NCBI RefSeq assembly: GCF_002335745.1
Contig: NZ_NIST01000001.1
Location: 4,216,354-4,280,353 of the forward strand
Reading direction: 5' to 3'
DNA length: 64,000 nucleotides
Source: Evansella halocellulosilytica
Lineage (GTDB): Bacteria > Bacillota > Bacilli > Bacillales > Salisediminibacteriaceae
Under the pieces are notes generated by a model that saw only the letters and a program-made list of their open reading frames with translations, made no database searches and was not told the origin of the DNA. Made by a program: the position numbers and the translations under genes. Shown here piece after piece: positions 61,542-64,000 of this stretch; within the stretch, counting starts at the first letter, position 1; every line of letters begins with the position of its first letter.

Positions 61542-64000
61542 CGGATCGATTACGCTCGATGCCTCCTTTTTCTTTACTGATAAACAGAAAGGGTTGTTGC
61601 TAACAGTGGCACTTCATCATGAAATCAATCTTCCTTTTACTGATATAACTTTAATCAAACAATGGTTATTTCAAGACGATGATACTTCGTGTTACGGACT
61701 TGCCTATCATATCGAAACCTATCATATTGACAAGGAAATCAAACAAGGAGTTTTTATTCCACTTACTCATTTATCAACTTGTCTCACTGTATTCCAAAAC
61801 GTAAAAAAACCTTTTCAGCTGTCACACACTTTTTCAACTCTTCTTTCTGTACTCATACATAAGAAAGCAGAAGTAAAAAATAAGCAATTCGTTCCGACGG
61901 CTACAGGCAATTGGGAATGGACGAGTGATGTAAACGAACAGATTCATGAAACGATATCGATCGTACAGCAATGTGAACAGTCTCTTGAAAAGAGAGCTTT
62001 GATTGATAAAAATGAACTCAACCGAACCGTTCGTCATTTTCTACATGATTGGCTGCAACATTCAATCATTGAGACTACATTTTTTGAAACCAATATTGTT
62101 CCGTTCATTAATCGTGTCCAAAAGAAATCAACTAACGAGCACGTCCGTTCATGGCTATTCGCATTACAACATCCCACTAAACAATATTCGATATCAAAGG
62201 AGCTATATCCTCATTGCTTAATGGCTTGGACTGGCGGAACAACAGAAAACCATTTTCAAATGATGCTTCTTGTTACTGAACCATCAAATGAAAGTGAAGA
62301 GTGGAGAGTCTCATTAGTATTAAAGGAATGGCAATCAGGACATGTATGTTCTGTCGAAAAAATTTTGAAAGGTGAACACCCATTCACAAAAAATCCAGTT
62401 CGCTTTATTCATCAGCAAATCGAACATTTACAGAAATCATCATTTGTAAGTGAATTTACGATTTCCCAGCCAGAAATCGTGATGAATCATGAAGAAATCA
62501 ACCAATTTTTACTTCATGAATGTCAGAAGTTGGAATTATCAGGAATATTTGTTTTAGTTCCACAAAGCTTACAAGAACCGCCTCTCGTTCCTAAACTCCA
62601 TGGTGACATTGCAGAGCAATCTGCCATAGAGGAACAGACTTATATTTGGAGAGGGAGTTCCATCACATGGACGTACTTGATTAACGGTACGGCTGTTGAT
62701 GAAGTGACCTTTCGACAATGGGTTGAAGATAAACGTCATATGATTTATGTTCAAAATCATTGGGTCATTTGGGATTTAAAACATGCTGAAAAACTACTTC
62801 AACATCAACAAACTTATAAAACGAATCATTCAGAGGCACTTTTCGATGCATACCGGCAATATATCGAACAAAAAGAAGGGATCACTTCTACAGGTGTTAA
62901 CGATCATGATGAATCTGTTATCGAATGGACGTTTCATATCCCCTCTTCATCTGAAATAACGTTAAACGAACTTAAAAATTTCAATAGACATTGGAAAGAG
63001 TTGCTTCGTCCGTATCAGCAAGAAGGTCTTTTATGGTTATTAAACATGAGAAAGCGGAAATTAGGAGCTTGTTTAGCTGATGATATGGGGTTAGGTAAAA
63101 CGATTCAAACAATTGCCTATATCGATTGTGTCAAATCTCTAGGAGTGAAAGAGCAGACACCGGCACTTATTGTTAGTCCAACTAGTTTAGTTACAAACTG
63201 GGCAAATGAACTCGAACAGTTTGCTCCTTGGCTTAACGTTTATGTCCATGAAGGAAAACCTACAGCTAGGCATCACTCTTTTAAAAACAATAAAAATAGC
63301 GCAGATATCGTCATAACTTCATATCCGATCGCTGTCATTGATAAAAAATATTTTCAGCATGAGCAGTGGAATAGTTTTATTTTAGATGAAGCACAAAAGT
63401 TAAAAAATATTGAGACGAAACAACGGCATGTTATTAGCGAAATCACCGCATATCATACAATCGCATTGACAGGGACTCCTGTAGAAAATGATCCGAAGGA
63501 AATTTGGAGTATTATGGATATTTTAAATAAAGGCTATTTAAAAACCGATTCCTGGTTTTACGATCGCTTTTTACATAAGTTACATCACGATCGAAACGCA
63601 GAAAATCAATTTGATAACCTCCGCAAGTTGATCAGTCCATTTATTTTAAGAAGAACGAAACAGGGCTATCAAAGTGAACTTTCATTGCCTAAAAAAACAA
63701 AATATCAATACAACGTTTCTTTATCAAATGAACAAAAACTTCTTTACGAAGCTACCGTGGAAAACCTTCTTGACGACTATCACGAATTAACACATATGGA
63801 AAAAAGGGTGAAGCTTTTCCAGACGATGACGAAACTAAAACAAATTTGTAACCACCCCGCACACTTTTTAAAGGAACATTCATTTTCCAGTTTAGATCAT
63901 CGTTCAGGCAAATGGGATGAATGTATGAAACTGTTATGTTCGTTATTAGCTGAAAATAAGAAAGGACTAATTTTCACTCATTACCGTCATATGGGAATGT
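61531..64000 (+). CDS. SNF2-family helicase (YwqA-like), C-terminus outside window
   Basis: A frame from the TTG at 61531 (AAAGGAG ten bases upstream) to the window edge, 823 residues visible. The N-terminal ~500 residues are a long helicase-associated region. The SNF2 core follows: Walker A DMGLGKT (518-524), DEAQ box at 619-622, LTGTPVEN, and the start of the second RecA lobe (KQICNHPAHF, LIFTHYRHMG). The family translocates on DNA with ATP; the biological role in Bacilli is poorly defined. It overlaps the helical protein gene at 60591. Confidence 0.9.
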   Translation, partial: MNRNGSITLDASFFFTDKQKGLLLTVALHHEINLPFTDITLIKQWLFQDDDTSCYGLAYHIETYHIDKEIKQGVFIPLTHLSTCLTVFQNVKKPFQLSHTFSTLLSVLIHKKAEVKNKQFVPTATGNWEWTSDVNEQIHETISIVQQCEQSLEKRALIDKNELNRTVRHFLHDWLQHSIIETTFFETNIVPFINRVQKKSTNEHVRSWLFALQHPTKQYSISKELYPHCLMAWTGGTTENHFQMMLLVTEPSNESEEWRVSLVLKEWQSGHVCSVEKILKGEHPFTKNPVRFIHQQIEHLQKSSFVSEFTISQPEIVMNHEEINQFLLHECQKLELSGIFVLVPQSLQEPPLVPKLHGDIAEQSAIEEQTYIWRGSSITWTYLINGTAVDEVTFRQWVEDKRHMIYVQNHWVIWDLKHAEKLLQHQQTYKTNHSEALFDAYRQYIEQKEGITSTGVNDHDESVIEWTFHIPSSSEITLNELKNFNRHWKELLRPYQQEGLLWLLNMRKRKLGACLADDMGLGKTIQTIAYIDCVKSLGVKEQTPALIVSPTSLVTNWANELEQFAPWLNVYVHEGKPTARHHSFKNNKNSADIVITSYPIAVIDKKYFQHEQWNSFILDEAQKLKNIETKQRHVISEITAYHTIALTGTPVENDPKEIWSIMDILNKGYLKTDSWFYDRFLHKLHHDRNAENQFDNLRKLISPFILRRTKQGYQSELSLPKKTKYQYNVSLSNEQKLLYEATVENLLDDYHELTHMEKRVKLFQTMTKLKQICNHPAHFLKEHSFSSLDHRSGKWDECMKLLCSLLAENKKGLIFTHYRHMGM

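Overview
The window reads as a chromosomal segment of a low-GC, spore-forming Bacillaceae species. The gene order of its first ~29 kb follows the Bacillus subtilis yjb region (yjbQ, prpE, yjbO, NAD kinase, yjbM, yjbL, yjbK, yjbJ, yjbI, yjbH, pepF, coiA, mecA, yjbE, spx, yjbC), then trpS and yjbA. It continues into the B. subtilis yjaZ, fabF, fabH, med, yjaU and yjzC neighbourhood. Acidic tails on exported proteins, such as the LCP protein, would suit a salt- or alkali-tolerant species, but that is inference.

Layout. 1-8.3 kb: antiporter fragment, PrpE, RluD-type synthase, NAD kinase, small alarmone synthetase, CYTH protein, lytic transglycosylase, truncated haemoglobin and SpxH. 8.5-17.4 kb: PepF, CoiA, cardiolipin synthase, MecA, TerC, Spx, a 42-residue basic protein and the acetyltransferase YjbC. 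17.8-25 kb: a DUF4015 protein, an HD protein, a cation exchanger behind a yybP-ykoY (Mn2+) riboswitch, a TlpA/ResA-like oxidoreductase, a dicarboxylate/amino-acid symporter and T-box-controlled trpS. 25.4-27.0 kb: a complete IS4-family insertion sequence with a 9-bp target duplication. 27-35 kb: YjbA, YjaZ, an ABC exporter joined to LiaFSR, and an LCP enzyme. 36-42.5 kb: FabF/FabH behind a FapR-like site, a GPxY-repeat coat-like protein, Med, a YjaU-like protein and YjzC. 42.7-49.6 kb: two diacylglycerol-kinase-family proteins, an MGDG-synthase-type glycosyltransferase, a class II aldolase protein and a zinc dehydrogenase. 50-55 kb: HesB-like protein, moeA-mobB-moaE-moaD, and Sco/CtaG. 55-64 kb: HAD phosphatase, small proteins, AzlCD, a transposase remnant, an Nfu_N protein, and a SNF2 helicase that runs off the window.

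Several genes act together. SpxH, Spx and MecA all belong to the ClpXP/ClpCP proteolysis and disulfide-stress network. CoiA, MecA and Med relate to competence. The ABC-LiaFSR unit and the LCP protein concern the cell envelope, while two lipid kinases, a glycolipid glycosyltransferase, cardiolipin synthase and FabF/FabH concern lipids. TerC and the riboswitch-controlled exchanger both point to Mn2+ handling.

Intergenic spaces carry many copies of GC-rich Bacillus-type repeats (three loose families, called A, B and C below). They include internally deleted and inverted copies and one perfect 2 x 57-bp tandem of palindromes. The most noteworthy signals are a near-perfect LexA box over the coiA promoter, the Mn2+ riboswitch on a CaCA exchanger, the ABC-liaFSR operon with palindromes around its promoter, and the small basic gene between yjbC and spx with mutually exclusive hairpins at its ribosome binding site. 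No rRNA, tRNA or CRISPR array was seen.
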